From the NCBI GenBank assembly GCA_014529385.2, contig CM043959.1, positions 15,154,309 through 15,218,308 on the forward strand: a stretch of 64,000 bases of DNA, read 5' to 3'. How positions within the stretch are numbered: the first letter of the stretch is position 1; each line of letters begins with the position of its first letter. The notes under the pieces were generated by a model. It saw only the letters and a list, made by a program, of their open reading frames with translations. It was not told where the DNA came from and ran no database searches. Shown here piece by piece: positions 27,216 through 39,421 of the stretch. A program made the translations under genes and the position numbers. Source of the stretch: Adiantum capillus-veneris (lineage: Eukaryota > Streptophyta > Polypodiopsida > Polypodiales > Pteridaceae).

Positions 27216-28918
27216 TTAAAAGAAAACGCTAAAGGAAAAATGGACGAGCAGAGAAACACCTATTTATATGGAGACAAAAGGTCTTTTGACTTTCCATCTT
27301 CATTTGTCATTTGACTTTCCACCTTCATGTGTCTTTTTATTTCCTAAACTCACCCTTCACTTATGCACTTACTAATGTTTTGAAAGAGTTTTTATTTTTT
27401 TGAGATTGGGGAGACCTAATGAAATACTGTGATTTAAAAGGGTCAAATGAGACATTTTTGTGTGTGTTTATGTTACTTTTACTTAAACGTACACAAAAGA
27501 ACATATACATGTTCAAAAGACCAAGATTACTAGACAAAGGACATGGGATCTGCAAAAAAAATCTTAGATATACTCAAGGTCATACGAGTCACCGTCCTTG
27601 CAGTATAAAAGAATATTCAATACACAACACTTATTTTCTTTCCCTTTGCCAAATATTGATAGCAATACCTAACAATTGAGACTCAAGAGAGGAGAGTGGC
27701 CCTCACCTGCACCCATAGAAACAACACAACATTCAGTTGGAATTGATTCTTTATGCAGGTGATGCACGTGCATCCAAGTGTTATCCACGTCACTTAATCC
27801 CAAATGTAGATGCTATCACATTATATGACTCTTTTTTCAAATTAGTATGATTTATTACAGATAATACAAAACAAACACATTTTAGAAAGACTCAATTTAT
27901 AACCCAAATCACTAATCAATATAATTATTCCAACACCCATCTCCTATGGTTCCACAATCAGAGTTAATCTTTCCAGGATACACCATTGTTAGTTATCTTT
28001 GTAGTTTATAAAAGTTTCCTTACACACCCTAGTAAGGTAGTGCCGTTTCCTACAATTTGCCTGGTTTTAGACACAAAGTAGGCAACATATTTTGCTTTAG
28101 CATTTTTTAGTTTTTTTTATACTTGCACCCTCTTCATTGGATCCAAGATTGTACTCATTCGAGTAGTCAGCCTATACCTTGGTTTTACGTGGCACAAGCA
28201 AGTACAAATTATTTAGCAGGATCCTATATTATCTATTGCTATTTCAGACAAATCGTTACTTAAAACCTTTGTATAAGAACTTACTGTCAATAATAAGTGA
28301 TTTGAATAGTTACCATATTATTATGTTAAACCTTATTCCGCCAAGACAAAAGATAATCTTCTGATGGCATAGCTCACATATGCTCCCTACTCAGTCAGTT
28401 ATGACCTAACCCAGTGTGATTGTAGAATAGGATGACTTCTAATTTGGTGCAATTGTTTTTCCAACTAGATTGTAACCACAAAAATATGAGGGAACCATCC
28501 AAAGTTGGTTATTCTATCAGGTCAACCCGACATAAGGTTTTCTTGATACCACCTCCAGTAACTATCAAGATAGGCAAGTACCAACCCAGCCTTACTTTGC
28601 CAGGTATCATATCATCTAGAAGCTCTGTATGAGATAATTTCAAGACATTTGCAATGCAAACAATTTTTTACCTCTTCTTTACAAATTGCTAGCGACAACC
28701 TCCCTACAAAAAACCTTTGGTCTCAACCCAAAGCAATGTTGAAGTGACCATCAAACCAGAAAGGAACAAAAATCTCAGTTAAGTTTTACTATTATCAATC
28801 TACACCACTTACCTTCACACACTTGGAAGCTACCAAGTCCAGCTTTACCTTTGCATAGGTGATCCAAAACATAACTTGTATACCCCAACAACATAGCCCC
28901 ACACACATGCACATATTC
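27048..28918. other. Spacer with (GA)n tract
   Basis: An A-run near 27069-27083 and a pure (GA)n microsatellite at about 27175-27212 stand out. The rest is AT-rich with no recognisable gene or element. Confidence 0.6.
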
Positions 28919-28931
28919 CTAGCTACATAAA

Positions 28932-31031
28932 TGTCGATAGTGCGGTCTAGCACTACCGGCTTGAGCATATGAGCTCCAAAGGAATGAAAATCTCAATCAA
29001 AGAAGCTTCTACTACGTTTGAAAGAAGTGGACTTAGATTTCTGTGAAGATTTTGTTTACGGTAAACAAAAGAGGATAAAACTTCAAAAATCAGGAATGCA
29101 AGGCTTTTATGCACATAGATAGAAGCATAAAGTCAAAGCTTAATGCAAATTCCAAAAAGTGTTTCTTCATTGTCTATGGAGAAGCTGACTTTGGGTATCG
29201 CCTATAGAATCCTGAAGATGATAAATTCTTTAGAAGTAGGGATGTAGCTTTCAATGAACAAAATATGTACAGAGATTACTTGGAAAGAAAACAAACAACA
29301 GATACAGGTGATGAGTACATGGAGCTTGAGGACCATGAAGACTCAAGGAGTACAAATGGTGACAACGTGCAACAACACCAACCAAACGAGGAGGCTCAAC
29401 CTATGACCATCTATGAGAGCAAGTAGACCTCAAGAAAGGTTTGTTCCTTCATTCAACCACCATCTCTTGGTCTTAGATTCTAGAGAGCCGGAATCATACA
29501 AAGAAGCTATGCAACATGAATCCAAAGAAGAATGGATGAGGAGCATGCAAGTGGAGATGGACTCATTACATTGCAACCAAGTATGGGAGTTGGTTGAGTT
29601 GCCTAAAGGTAAGCGGGCACCGCAAAACAAATGGGTGTACAAGTTGAAGGAAGAAGAAGGTGGGAAGAAAAGGTACAAGTGCAGACTTGTGGTAAAAGGG
29701 TTTTCTCAAAAGAAAAGTATTGATTTCAATGAAATATTTTCTCACATTGTAAAAATGAACTCAATTAGGCTTGTCTTAAGCCTTGTGGATGCTCATGACT
29801 TAAACCTTGAGCAAATGGATGTAAATACGGCTTTTCCCTCATGGTGACTTGGAGGAGGAAATTTACATGCTTCAACCAGAGGGATATGAAGTAAAGGGTA
29901 AGAAGAAATGGTTTGCACATTAAAGAAGAGCTTGTATGTCTAAAGCAAGCAATAATACAGTGGTACTTGAAGTTCAATCGATGGATGTTGGATCACGGAT
30001 TCAGAAGATGCAACTTATATCATTGCATCTACACAAAGAATTTGGGAAATGGGAAATTCATCATCCTAATGGTTTGTTGATAACATACTAATTGCAAGTG
30101 CTAACATGCATGATATCAAAGACCTAAAAGAGGAGCCATCTAAATTCTTTTCAATGAAATATTTATGTGCTGCAAAGCGAATACTTGGTATGAAGATATC
30201 AAGGGATAGGATGAAGAAGATAGTAAAGCTATCTCAAGAGGATTACATCAAGAAGGTACTAGAAAAGTTTCCAACGCAAGATGCGAATTACACCTTTGGC
30301 TAGTCACTTTAAACTAACGAAGGAAATGTGTCCAAAGACACAAGAAGAGATAGCCTATATGTATAAAGTTCCATGTGATGCAGCAATATGTTCTCTAATG
30401 TAGGCTATGGTCTAGACAAGGGCAGATATTGCACATGTAGTGGGAGTTGTGAGTAGATTCATGGATAATCCAAGTAAAGAGCATTGGCAAGCTGTGAAGT
30501 GGATGCTTAAGTATCTAAAAGGGACAACAACAAATGCTTTGTATTTTGGAAACACTCATATTTTTTTCTTGCAAGGGTATGCTGATGTAGATATGGTAGG
30601 TGACAAAGATACTCAAAGGAGCACTACTGGCTATGTCTTCACAGTTGGAGGCACAACAGTAGTTGGGATTCAAAGCTGCAAAAAGTGGGCTCATTTTCTA
30701 CCACGCAAGAAGAATATATAGCAATGATGGAGGCAAGCAAAAAGATTTTGTGGCTTCACAAATTCTTGGAGGAGCTTGGATACAGGCAAGACAATTGTGT
30801 ATGTCTTGTACTGTGACAGTCAAAGCGCCATTCATCTTGCAAAAAATTGAGTCTTTCACTCAAGGATAAAGCACATTGATGTGAGATATCACTTCATACG
30901 TACTCTTTTGGAAGAGGGACAACTAAAGCTAAGAAAGGTGTACACAAGTGAAAATCCTGTAGATATGTTTACAAAGGTGGTCAATAAGGAGAAGTTGAGC
31001 TTTTGCTCATCTTCAATCGGCATTCAAGAAT
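28932..31031 (+). pseudogene. copia pol remnant, element D
   Basis: Short integrase-region pieces at 28932-29100 and 29100-29290 come first. A long reverse transcriptase frame at 29413-29847 (PESYKEAMQHESKEEWMRSM, NKWVYKLKEEEGG, VNTAF) follows. Then come frameshifted reverse transcriptase and RNase H pieces (SMKYLCAAKRILGMKISRD, RFMDNPSKEHWQAVKWMLKY, QGYADVDMVGDKDTQRST). The catalytic YVDD region near 30070 is damaged. D preserves Gln codons where C has stops, which makes it useful for reconstructing mutation direction. Confidence 0.87.
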
Positions 31032-31094
31032 AAGAAGCCCAAGATGGAAAGCACTCATAGGTTTGGTGTGGAGATCAGTCTCCAAGTGGGAGAT

Positions 31095-31810
31095 TGTTAA
31101 GTATGGAGCCTGATTTATCCCTTGAACTTTTAGTCTTAAAAACGCACATTTGTGAGGCTCGTATTATGAGGAGAAGCTATCGTGTGTAAGAAAAATCACT
31201 CGCCAAAACATTTCCTTTTCTTCAGAATATTATGGTCGACGGTCGGAAAGTGATCCGAAAAAAATCGATCGGTTGGTTGATTGGCTGGTGGCTGGATGTC
31301 AATGGCCGGTTGGCGAAAGTCAATGGCCAATGGTCAATAACTGAATTCAATGGCTGGTGGCCAATTTCTAGGCGGACTCATCTTCTCAAGGGCGGCCACA
31401 CATAGGCGCATGGGAGAGTCCAACTTGGACTTGTCTACACAAGGGTGGCTACACACGGCTGCCTCTCATGAGAGAGGGTAGCCCTTTTGGCCTATGAAAA
31501 GAGGCCTCTTCTACACACAAAATGCATTTTGAAGTTGATGAAGCAAGGTGCATGTGAGGTGGTGAGAGTGAAGGAAGGTGGAAGTTCCATTAAGGGTTTA
31601 ACCCCCTTTGTAACCTACTTTTAGTTTGAAGTACTAAGCCATTGAGTGGATTTTTTTTTGTGGACGTAGCCGACATTGGGTGAACCACGTATATCGTGTG
31701 CGCTCTCTCTTTCTCTCTCTCTACTCTATAATCTCTCATGTGTGAAAATTATCTCTTTCCATTGAGTAAACTACTCTAATATCTACTTAGCTAAGTCCTA
31801 TTTCCTAACA
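31095..31810 (+). repeat. 3' LTR of element D
   Basis: 716 bp, TGTTAAG...CCTAACA, preceded by AAGTGGGAGAT. It is complete at both ends. Confidence 0.93.
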
Positions 31811-32225
31811 TAGATATCATGTAACCAATGTCATTCTCCTTGAACCAGTTCCTCCAATCACAACCAAAACTTGGTTGTCATGGACTGCTCTAACCAAGTT
31901 ATTTTCTAGCTTGTAATTGGGACCAGTTTCTCTTTTCTCGTGTATTGATAGCTTTGATTGATGTCCATATGTGGGTGCCTTACCCAATGTATCCTTCTTT
32001 CACTCCGGCATGTCTGCATACTCAAAGAGCCCTACACAAAGAAGTTCTTGAGTGAGATGTTGCTCTCCTATTTTTGGCATGGGATCTTCCCAATGATGAT
32101 TCAGATCCTAAACCAGATAGTGTCATTGTAGGTCTCTAAAGTGAACCATCTGGATATAACAAGATATCTATAAGCTTCTCAAATAAGGTATGATACATTA
32201 GTACAAGCAGAAAGGGAGAGCCTCA
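31811..32225. other. Spacer between element D and the PPR pseudogene
   Basis: No recognisable coding or repeat content. Confidence 0.55.
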
Positions 32226-33176
32226 AGAATCTACTGCATCCTTTTTGGAATGTCATCTCTTGGAACATGCTGATTGGAGGATATTCCCCACATGGTTTTG
32301 GCAAGGAATCTCTACCTACTCTCAACCACCTATTTCTAGCTGTTGTGAGAGAATTTACTATGTGATTGCTTGTCATGCAACGAAGGTATGCTTAGCAATG
32401 TGTTGGTTGATCTGCATGCAAAGTATGTGCCCTTAAGAAAGCACAAAAAATTGTCGCTAGGCTTCCTGTCCGAAACCTCCTCTCTTGGAGTGTGTTGATT
32501 GCAAATATGCCAAATATGTCTATGGAAAGGAAGCTTTGGGCTATTTTAACCAGATGCAAAGGGAAGACCTTTGTCTAGATATGGTCACTTATGCTCGCAC
32601 CTTGGAGACCTATGGCCTTATGCAACGGCCAAATAGGGTGCCATCACAAAAGTACAAAGAGTATGGGCACCCTTTTCAGAATGTTGTCTCCTGGAACATA
32701 TTGATTGCATGATATGCCCAACATGAATGTGGCAAGGTAGCTCTACCTTTTTTAATCAGATACAAAGGGAAGTCCTTTCTTTCAAATGCAATCAGCTATG
32801 CTTTCACATTGAAAGCATATATCCTCACAAAAGGCCTTTGCATGGGTGAGAGATATCATTATAGGTCACTCATCCTGTGTTTACGCTAAAGGACACAAAG
32901 TTCTTGATGAGCTTTTTGTCCAAACTGTCTTCTCTTGGAATGTGTTAATTATGGGACATGCGCAACATGGCTATGGTGGCAAAAAAGCTCTGGGCTATTT
33001 TCGCCAGATACAAGAGAAATCCGCTCTCCAGATGCAATCACCTTTGCTCAACCTTGAAGGCATGTGGCCTTATGCAAGACATCGCCATGGGTAGGAGAAT
33101 TCACGATGAGCTTGTTACTCCGGGGCCGTTGGTGAAAAACGTCGTGTTTAGCAACACAATAGTCAACAACATCTAA
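32226..33176 (+). pseudogene. Pentatricopeptide-repeat (PPR) protein gene, decayed
   Basis: Four or five PPR units can be read across shifting frames. They are WNVISWNMLIGGYSPHGFGKE near 32246, RNLLSWSVLIA near 32477 continuing as YGKEALGYFNQMQRE, QNVVSWNILIA near 32678 followed by a stop and YAQHE, FSWNVLIMGHAQHGYGGKKAL near 32932, and LKACGLMQDIAMGRRIHDE near 33050. PPR proteins are usually targeted to plastids or mitochondria and bind RNA. The SWNxLIxGYAxHGxGxEAL wording is that of the plant PLS/P-L-S type. At least five frameshifts or stops exclude function. No start, targeting peptide, E or DYW domain was found. It may be a gene fragment or retrocopy. Confidence 0.85.
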
Positions 33177-34077
33177 CATTTTTTCTTTGTTTGTGTCCAC
33201 GAGGCGGAAGGACGACTATGAAGGGACGTTGCAAAAGTACTTTCAGCGAGCTCCACAGAGAGACAAAATCAGTAGCAGTGGCGATGGCGAATGGGTGAAC
33301 CTTAGCAGAGAATGGAACCTTGAGCTACGACGTGAGAACTTCCAAGTAAAACGTGAACATTTTCTTGTAGCCAGCGCAAAAACACGTCATGAGTTTGAGT
33401 TGTCGCAAGTGGGCAGAGGTATGGAATGCTCGTTTTCATGGTTGATGAATATCGTGTAAACATTACTGTTTTTGTGTCCATAAAGCGGCAACAAGCTACT
33501 CCAACTATCTATTGAAGTATCAAAGATTCCAAAGAAGCCAATGGACCTCAGGTCAAAGAACTGACTGAAATTTTGAGGCTCGGATCAAGGCTAACTAGCT
33601 AGATCCAGATGGTTAGATCCATACCACATTGATTTCTCATAAGTTGGCCAGAGCCAGACTCGCCAAAGGAAGGAAAACTCTCTATGATGTTGATACAAAG
33701 ATGCCATACAAAGTCAAGATTGTGACTAACCGAAGGGAGCAGATGGAGCAGGAGGCTATCTACAGCTCAATGAGAAGAACAATGCTAACTCTAGTGTTCA
33801 AGGAACGAGTCAACTTGGGACATTTCACGCTCCACCTCAGACAATTTAGAAGATAACATGTAAGAAGGCTCCGTATAAAAAGGAAGCAGTAACATTTCAC
33901 AAGAGAAAGAGCGACTTGGAAGGAAATTGGGTGGATTGAGTGTGCACAATTCATATTGGAGTAACCAAGATTCCACCTACAAGTTTCATGAAACCATCCT
34001 TGTGGATCTATTTAACATCATATATGGAATTTTGGAAGACGTCAAATTTAAAGAAATGGGAGATGGAATGTAGATGG
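33177..34077. other. Low-information region after the PPR pseudogene
   Basis: Contains short frames at 33187-33459 and 33629-33856 (plus) with no family I recognise. They could be decayed retroelement coding sequence. Confidence 0.4.
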
Positions 34078-34410
34078 TGGGAGCATGATTTACTCAGGTG
34101 CTAGTTCATATCAGGTTACCTAGTTGGAGTTGGCATTATCAGTTGTAATTATCGCATTAATCATACAATACACAGTCAGTCAAAGTTCATTCTTGGTACC
34201 TATAAATAGGACCCACTACTTCATTACGATGTAGACCATAGCAAGCACTTGTAATCATCACAAGCAGTTGCTCTTAGCATCATTAAGCTCCATTGTAGCT
34301 TTACTTGGTGCTATTGTACTCTTTTCAGTTTATGAATATATCACTTCCAGCTCGCTTGTTCAATTTATATCTTTGTACTTCCATTTCAATTTCCTATTTT
34401 TGTGCTACGA
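34078..34410 (+). promoter_or_regulatory. LTR-like or promoter-like segment with TATA box
   Basis: A purine-rich stretch (about 34051-34086) precedes this segment, which carries TATAAATAGG at 34201-34210 in an otherwise non-coding context. This resembles a degenerate LTR with its core promoter, but no second copy, TSD or clear ends were found. A standalone promoter without an obvious gene is the alternative. Confidence 0.3.
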
Positions 34411-34469
34411 AAGTCTTGACTGGTCTCTATATCTAATCTGATAATGAACTCCAAGTCTCCATAATAGCT

Positions 34470-34870
34470 ATCAGAATTGACCAACTCAAACGACCACACA
34501 ACAAGGATGTTGAGAAGATTACACTCTCAAAAAAGAAGCATGCTCAAGAACTTTTGCCGAAACCAACCCCAACACCAATGGAAACGAACCTCAATTGCAG
34601 TTAATACAATGGATCCAAACTAGTGGATGCTTATCAATATATAGGAAGCTAGTTTGAAGCCTCCTCTATCTTACAATCACAAGAACAAACATTTCGTATG
34701 GTGTGGGTGTTGTAACCCACTTCATGGAAGCAACAAGGCACTCACACTAGTATGTATTTCAAATGAACACTTCATCATGGTCTCATTTATGAAGCTCTCT
34801 AATATGAGGCTACTTGCATACATACATGTTGATTGGGCAAGAGATGTAGAAGATAGGTCTAGATAAGGTT
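34470..34870 (+). pseudogene. Ty1/copia RT-RNase H scrap
   Basis: Short matches to the copia pol C-terminus occur in different frames: TPTPMETNL, then SKLVDAYQYIGS (reverse transcriptase end), then SNMRLLAYIHVDWARDVEDRS (start of RNase H, normally with a YxDADWAGD core). The order and spacing are right for a copia element unlike A-D. Both ends fade into unrecognised sequence. Confidence 0.65.
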
Positions 34871-37536
34871 GAATGGCATCATGAATTGGTCTAGCATGAA
34901 GGTGAAAGGGGTAAAGATGGTCAAAAAGTAGTGTCTTTGACACTATCTTAAAGACATTTTAGGACACATAATTTTATGTAAAAATCTACATAATGTGTAA
35001 TTTGTCAATGCAAAGATCAAGTAATCTCAAGTTGAGAAGTTCATAGATTTGTGAGCTTGTTCAAATGACCTTCATAAGTAGTAACTAGCTGTATAATGCC
35101 ACATTCTTATTCATTTTGTCCAATCAAGTTTTATTGATGCCATCTTAATTTGTGTATGTTTTATTTTTACCACTACATTATTTGTGATTTCTTTCTTTTG
35201 GTTACACACCACCATTTGCACTATTGTAGAACAACGTTGCATTATTATTGCACACAATTATGCTATATTATAGACTGCGAATTTCCTTTTTTTTTGCATA
35301 GCTCTATGAATGTTCTTTAAAAGTACATCTACTACCACATGTTTTTACGCATGAAGACACCAAGGAAAATCCCTTGAAGCCTTGTTCACCCGTAGTAAAG
35401 TTAGCGTAGTCAATTCTATATGACTTTTTTCCCAAAGCCCTTGGTAGCTCTAACCTTTGGTATTGAGGGCGTTAATTTGCTTTGACTTATATGATACACA
35501 ACCTCTACAAGCTACAACCCTAAGTTCCCCAAAAAACATCTATATCTATCTCATGATAATCAGCTTTGTGTAAGGTTGTAAGTCCCTTGGGATATAAGTT
35601 GGAGACATTACACACTAGTTCAAGATCTTTTCCCTATTAGTTCTTGAGTTAGTAGTCAATGGTTTGGATAAGAATGTTTGAGCGAGTTGACCATAAGTTC
35701 CTCCATAACTTCAAACCCTTATTTGAATCCACCAGCCAGTCTAGAATGTCCTCTTTATTGGGATCATAGCTATGATGGATGAGCTAATGCTCCATTCATA
35801 CTTGGTGAATACTAACAATAATTAATTTGACTAGTTAGAGATGTCCCGAATGAATGAGAGACTAAATTGACATAGATTGAACTTATTGAAAAATATTACT
35901 TGAGGTGCCTTAGTCTTGACTGGTGCCATGATTTGAGGAATTAATTGTAGGCTTCAATTTGCACTAGACTTGGGATGATTACATCCTTTGATTTTTTGTC
36001 AAATCCTTTTTTATAAGGTGTAGATAAGACAAGACTACCACCTTTTAATGTTATTGATTGACAATAAAGATGTCCTATGCATTAGGCGCACCAACACTCT
36101 CTAAGCTCTCAAAACACCTTCCTATAATTGATCAACAATTGTAGAATCTCCTTGAAAACCTTCTGAGTGGATGTACTTTGGAGCCCCAAAGTTTGCAGTT
36201 TTTGGGCTCCAAAATACATTTGCATTGTTACATCACTACAAAGTAGATGAATTTTTCTCGTGTCTATTCTCCATAAAAGTTGAAGATTCTATTTTGTCAA
36301 GAGAGGAGTTTGCTAAATGTATTTCTCTAATGGTTTTAGTGTTCCATATGATGATTCCTTCAACCCAAAAACAGCCCAAGATATGATGATCTTCAAAACA
36401 AACTTCTTACGCACCTTATTGTAGAGGAGTCGAAAGATCATGATTTTTTGGACTTCTCATAACGGCGTACTATAATTATTTTTGTGTTTATCCCTTGAAA
36501 CCACATTTATCCTTATGTGCTTGGTTTCACATTTATATCCCATTTTGTTATTGATTGGTGTCCCCTAAACGAGGAAAAAATTTATATTTCAATCACAATG
36601 CTTTTGATGTGAAGTTGTTTTGATAATAGAGTCGCTTTGAGAGGTATTCTCTAAGGATTATGGACTCTAAAATATCCAAGAAACCACTCACAAAGTTCAC
36701 AAAAGGCCCAAGGTTTGGTCACTCACTTATGCAACCCTCTTGGAATCCAATATGTCTACATACTACATTGACCACTTTACCCTGCCCACTTTTCTATTAA
36801 ACCATCATGAATGCATCCGAGTCCATTTTACAACAGCTTGACTGCCCTAGCCGTACTGACCTAAAATTTTGCGCCTTACGAACTTGTTCAAACTTTCAAG
36901 GTGACTTCACCCTTCAATGATGTGACGATTGCATTTTGCTTTAAAAATTGAACTGAATTTTTTTAAAATCAAAATTACAAAAAGCAAAAGTAACTATGGA
37001 TTGAATCGAAAAGTTCTTCCTTCCTTTTGAGAATCAGCAATCTCTACTTAGACCATATCATTGCAAACCACGTTGGTTGAGTTTGGTTTAAAAAATTGAT
37101 CAATAATTTGCCAAATTCAGCTTATTTGCTTAAAGTTTCCATACTTTTCTCCCCAATCTGGACTTGAATTATCAAGACGAACCTTCCTCCCTGCTTGGCA
37201 ATTAAAATATTTGTACAATAAAACAAAATATTCGCCTCAAAAGTGTTTTCTTCATCAAGACAGCGTAAAATTACTCTGCTTTGCTTCGCCTGCTGGCCTC
37301 CCTCCCACCTATTAGCAATCAACCACGACGCCTTGTTTAAAAATAGTGTGTACATGGACACGGAATCTGTGCCCATTTAGGGAGAAATATGCAAGAAAAA
37401 GAGGTCACTGTAGGAGAGATGTGTGCAATACATTTGAATTAGATCTCATCCTCTTAACAATTATGAAAGCTTATTATAATAACAAATATTAACTCCCTTT
37501 CCGACTCACATATATCCGATAAAAACAAGATGAAAG
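34871..37536. other. AT-rich spacer, nothing recognised
   Basis: 2.7 kb without a protein-like frame, known repeat or RNA gene that I can identify. Confidence 0.55.
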
Positions 37537-37548
37537 AAGCATGTCAAC

Positions 37549-37794
37549 GGGTGCTAGCTCACTTGGTAAAGTCGTAGCATGTGTGCCTTAAGGTCTTGGG
37601 TTCCCCCCCCCCCCCCCCCTCTCTGGCGACCTTTAAGACATGTTCTGAGTCCTTAGGGACTGTTCCCATATGCCTCCACCATTGGGGATTGGGTGTGTGC
37701 GTGTGATGGGATGCCTCTCCCTACCTATGAGGCCATTGTACATAGGGTTTGTACGTGTGTTTCAAAGTTCCTGTACAATATTCTTTTCTTTTTT
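37549..37794 (+). mobile_element. tRNA-derived SINE
   Basis: The head reads like a tRNA gene. The A-box-like TAGCTCACTTGG is at 37555-37566, and a B-box-like GGTTCCCCCC starts at 37599, 33 bp after the A box. A body and a T-rich 3' tail (TTCTTTTCTTTTTT, about 37781-37794) follow. Candidate imperfect target duplications are AAGCATGTCAAC (37537-37548) and AAGCATCAAAC (37795-37805). The C16 run overlaps the B box and has probably overwritten the usual GGTTCGAATCC. Plant SINEs of the Au type share this head layout, but I do not assign a family. Confidence 0.8.
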
Positions 37795-37805
37795 AAGCAT
37801 CAAAC

Positions 37806-38335
37806 ACTTTGTTCTACTAAAAATAGGAAGTGGAACAAAAGGCTCATCATGAGTCGCCCACATAGTGAAAAGCAGCAGCATGCATGACAGCTTCATTTCT
37901 ATCCTGCAGTCCTTCTTTAGAGGAGAAAAAAATTGTAATAATAACTAATATTAGTCCTGAGATTTGATGAGCACCATGTTGGTTTTATAGAATTAAACCT
38001 TGCACATTCAGAGAATGCAATTTGACTTGCGAACCCATTTGAGGGTTTGCTACCCATAACCGTAGATGCAGCCAATGCACGTGGAAAGACATTAAAAATG
38101 CTCTTACAAATTTCTAGAATGTGCTTTTGAAAGGTGGCATGTACAAGCAACATTACATGATCTTGAAACTTGTACACATCCATGAGCTAAGAACAGGCAG
38201 TTCCTGGTCAAGAGGCACAATAAAGAGCCAATGATGCAGCAAACATAAGTAAGCTCACAAATCAAGACCCATTCCTGTCACCGTTGAGTGATTCTGGATC
38301 TTTCATCCGAAATATTCCTGTATCTTGTCTGGATT
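37806..38335. other. Spacer downstream of the SINE
   Basis: No gene recognised. It lies beyond the 3' end of the minus-strand SAM-domain gene. Confidence 0.5.
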
Positions 38336-38348
38336 GGGGGTGGGGGTG

Positions 38349-38374
<26 letters not shown>
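38336..38374 (+). repeat. Poly-G tract (G5 T G5 T G27)
   Basis: Two G5 blocks and a 27-base G run in 39 bp, a strong potential G-quadruplex. It sits about 600 bp 3' of the SAM gene stop codon. Confidence 0.95.
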
Positions 38375-38379
<5 letters not shown>

Positions 38380-38973
38380 GAAAAGCCGTACTGGAGACGA
38401 CACATGCACCACTAAACTTTGAAGAAACACTGAAGAATCAGGAATGTGACAAAAACACAAGGCAGTAAGGATTGTTGTGAAATCTGATCACTTCAGATGT
38501 AAAGATGCCGAGTATCTGTATACAAGCAACATAGGAAAGATTAAAAATTCAAAGAAACAAAAAAGCATGCCGTTCAAGGCAGAAAAGGACTTTTTGCATG
38601 TCATTGCTCCACAAGGAACATCACTTTCATCACCCTCACAGCTTGGGTGTACGTTCACAGATTAGCAGGGCCTTGCAATGAAATGGACATTTGACTTGAT
38701 GCCTATGAGAAATTTACAAAGCTACCTCCCAATACAAAGAAATAGATTGCCAGTGTCTAACCAGCTGGGGAGTTGGACAACTTTAATCATTACATGTACA
38801 GAGTGAAGAAATGCCAAAGCAGGCAGAGGGGCCCTCCCAGTAAAATTTGCTGTCTACCTATGCCCACTGGAATGTTTGAATCGGACGGCAACCAAAACTT
38901 CACTTGCCTTGAAGAGCTCAACCCCCCCTCCCAAAAAAAAAAACGCCTGCTCAAAGACCTGAATGTTGTTTAA
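38375..38973 (-). other. Probable 3' UTR and flank of the SAM-domain gene
   Basis: Sequence following the stop codon at 38974-38976 on the minus strand. I found no canonical AATAAA signal, so the end of the transcript is unknown. Confidence 0.45.
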
Positions 38974-39421
38974 TTACTTTCTCGAAGACAGAGCTATGAG
39001 TATCTTCTTCCTGGGTCCCTGAAAAATCATGAGACAGCTCAAACCACAGAATATGAGGTACGTTTATTCCAGCTATGACACGATCAAAACAAGATGGGCA
39101 TTCTCACCTCAAATTCACTAATGCTGTTTACCACACAAGCACACCACAAATCATTCTCCATCAACAAAAGCTCAATTCAGTAAATAACTTACCATTGGGA
39201 GTCCCAACTCTTTGAGATCGTCATCATTCATATTCCTCAGGGCTGTCATATCTATCTGCAGTTACCAAATATTCTGTCAAACTCCCACATATTCAACAGT
39301 ATCCTACATTGAACATGAGAGCAACTACACCAAGTAACTGCACCTCCTCTGCTTGGAATGTTATAGAGTATTTGCCAAGACCAAGGGACTGTAGAAGAGT
39401 TGCTACAGTTGGCTGCTCAAT
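38974..39421 (-). CDS. Three terminal exons encoding the SAM domain
   Basis: Exons 39344-39421 (26 codons), 39193-39255 (21 codons) and 38974-39018 (14 codons plus stop), all phase 0. The introns are 88 and 174 bp. The acceptors are TTTTTGCAG, TAACTGCAG and TTTTTCAG. The donor after the first exon is the weak GTGCAG; the second is GTAAGT. The spliced product reads straight through the SAM fold without a stop. Confidence 0.9.

Larger units (their letters stand above)
28919..31810 (+). mobile_element. Ty1/copia element D (family 2), 5'-truncated
   Basis: Homology to element C starts abruptly near 28919 in the region before integrase and runs to a complete 3' LTR at 31095-31810. No 5' LTR, gag or protease is present. 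About 490 bp of integrase found in C is also missing near 29095. The orientation is the same as the solo LTR and C. Confidence 0.9.

Noticed and set aside
36171-36386. A 71-codon plus frame in the 35-37 kb spacer
   Set aside because: No motif, no supporting context, and a length expected by chance.
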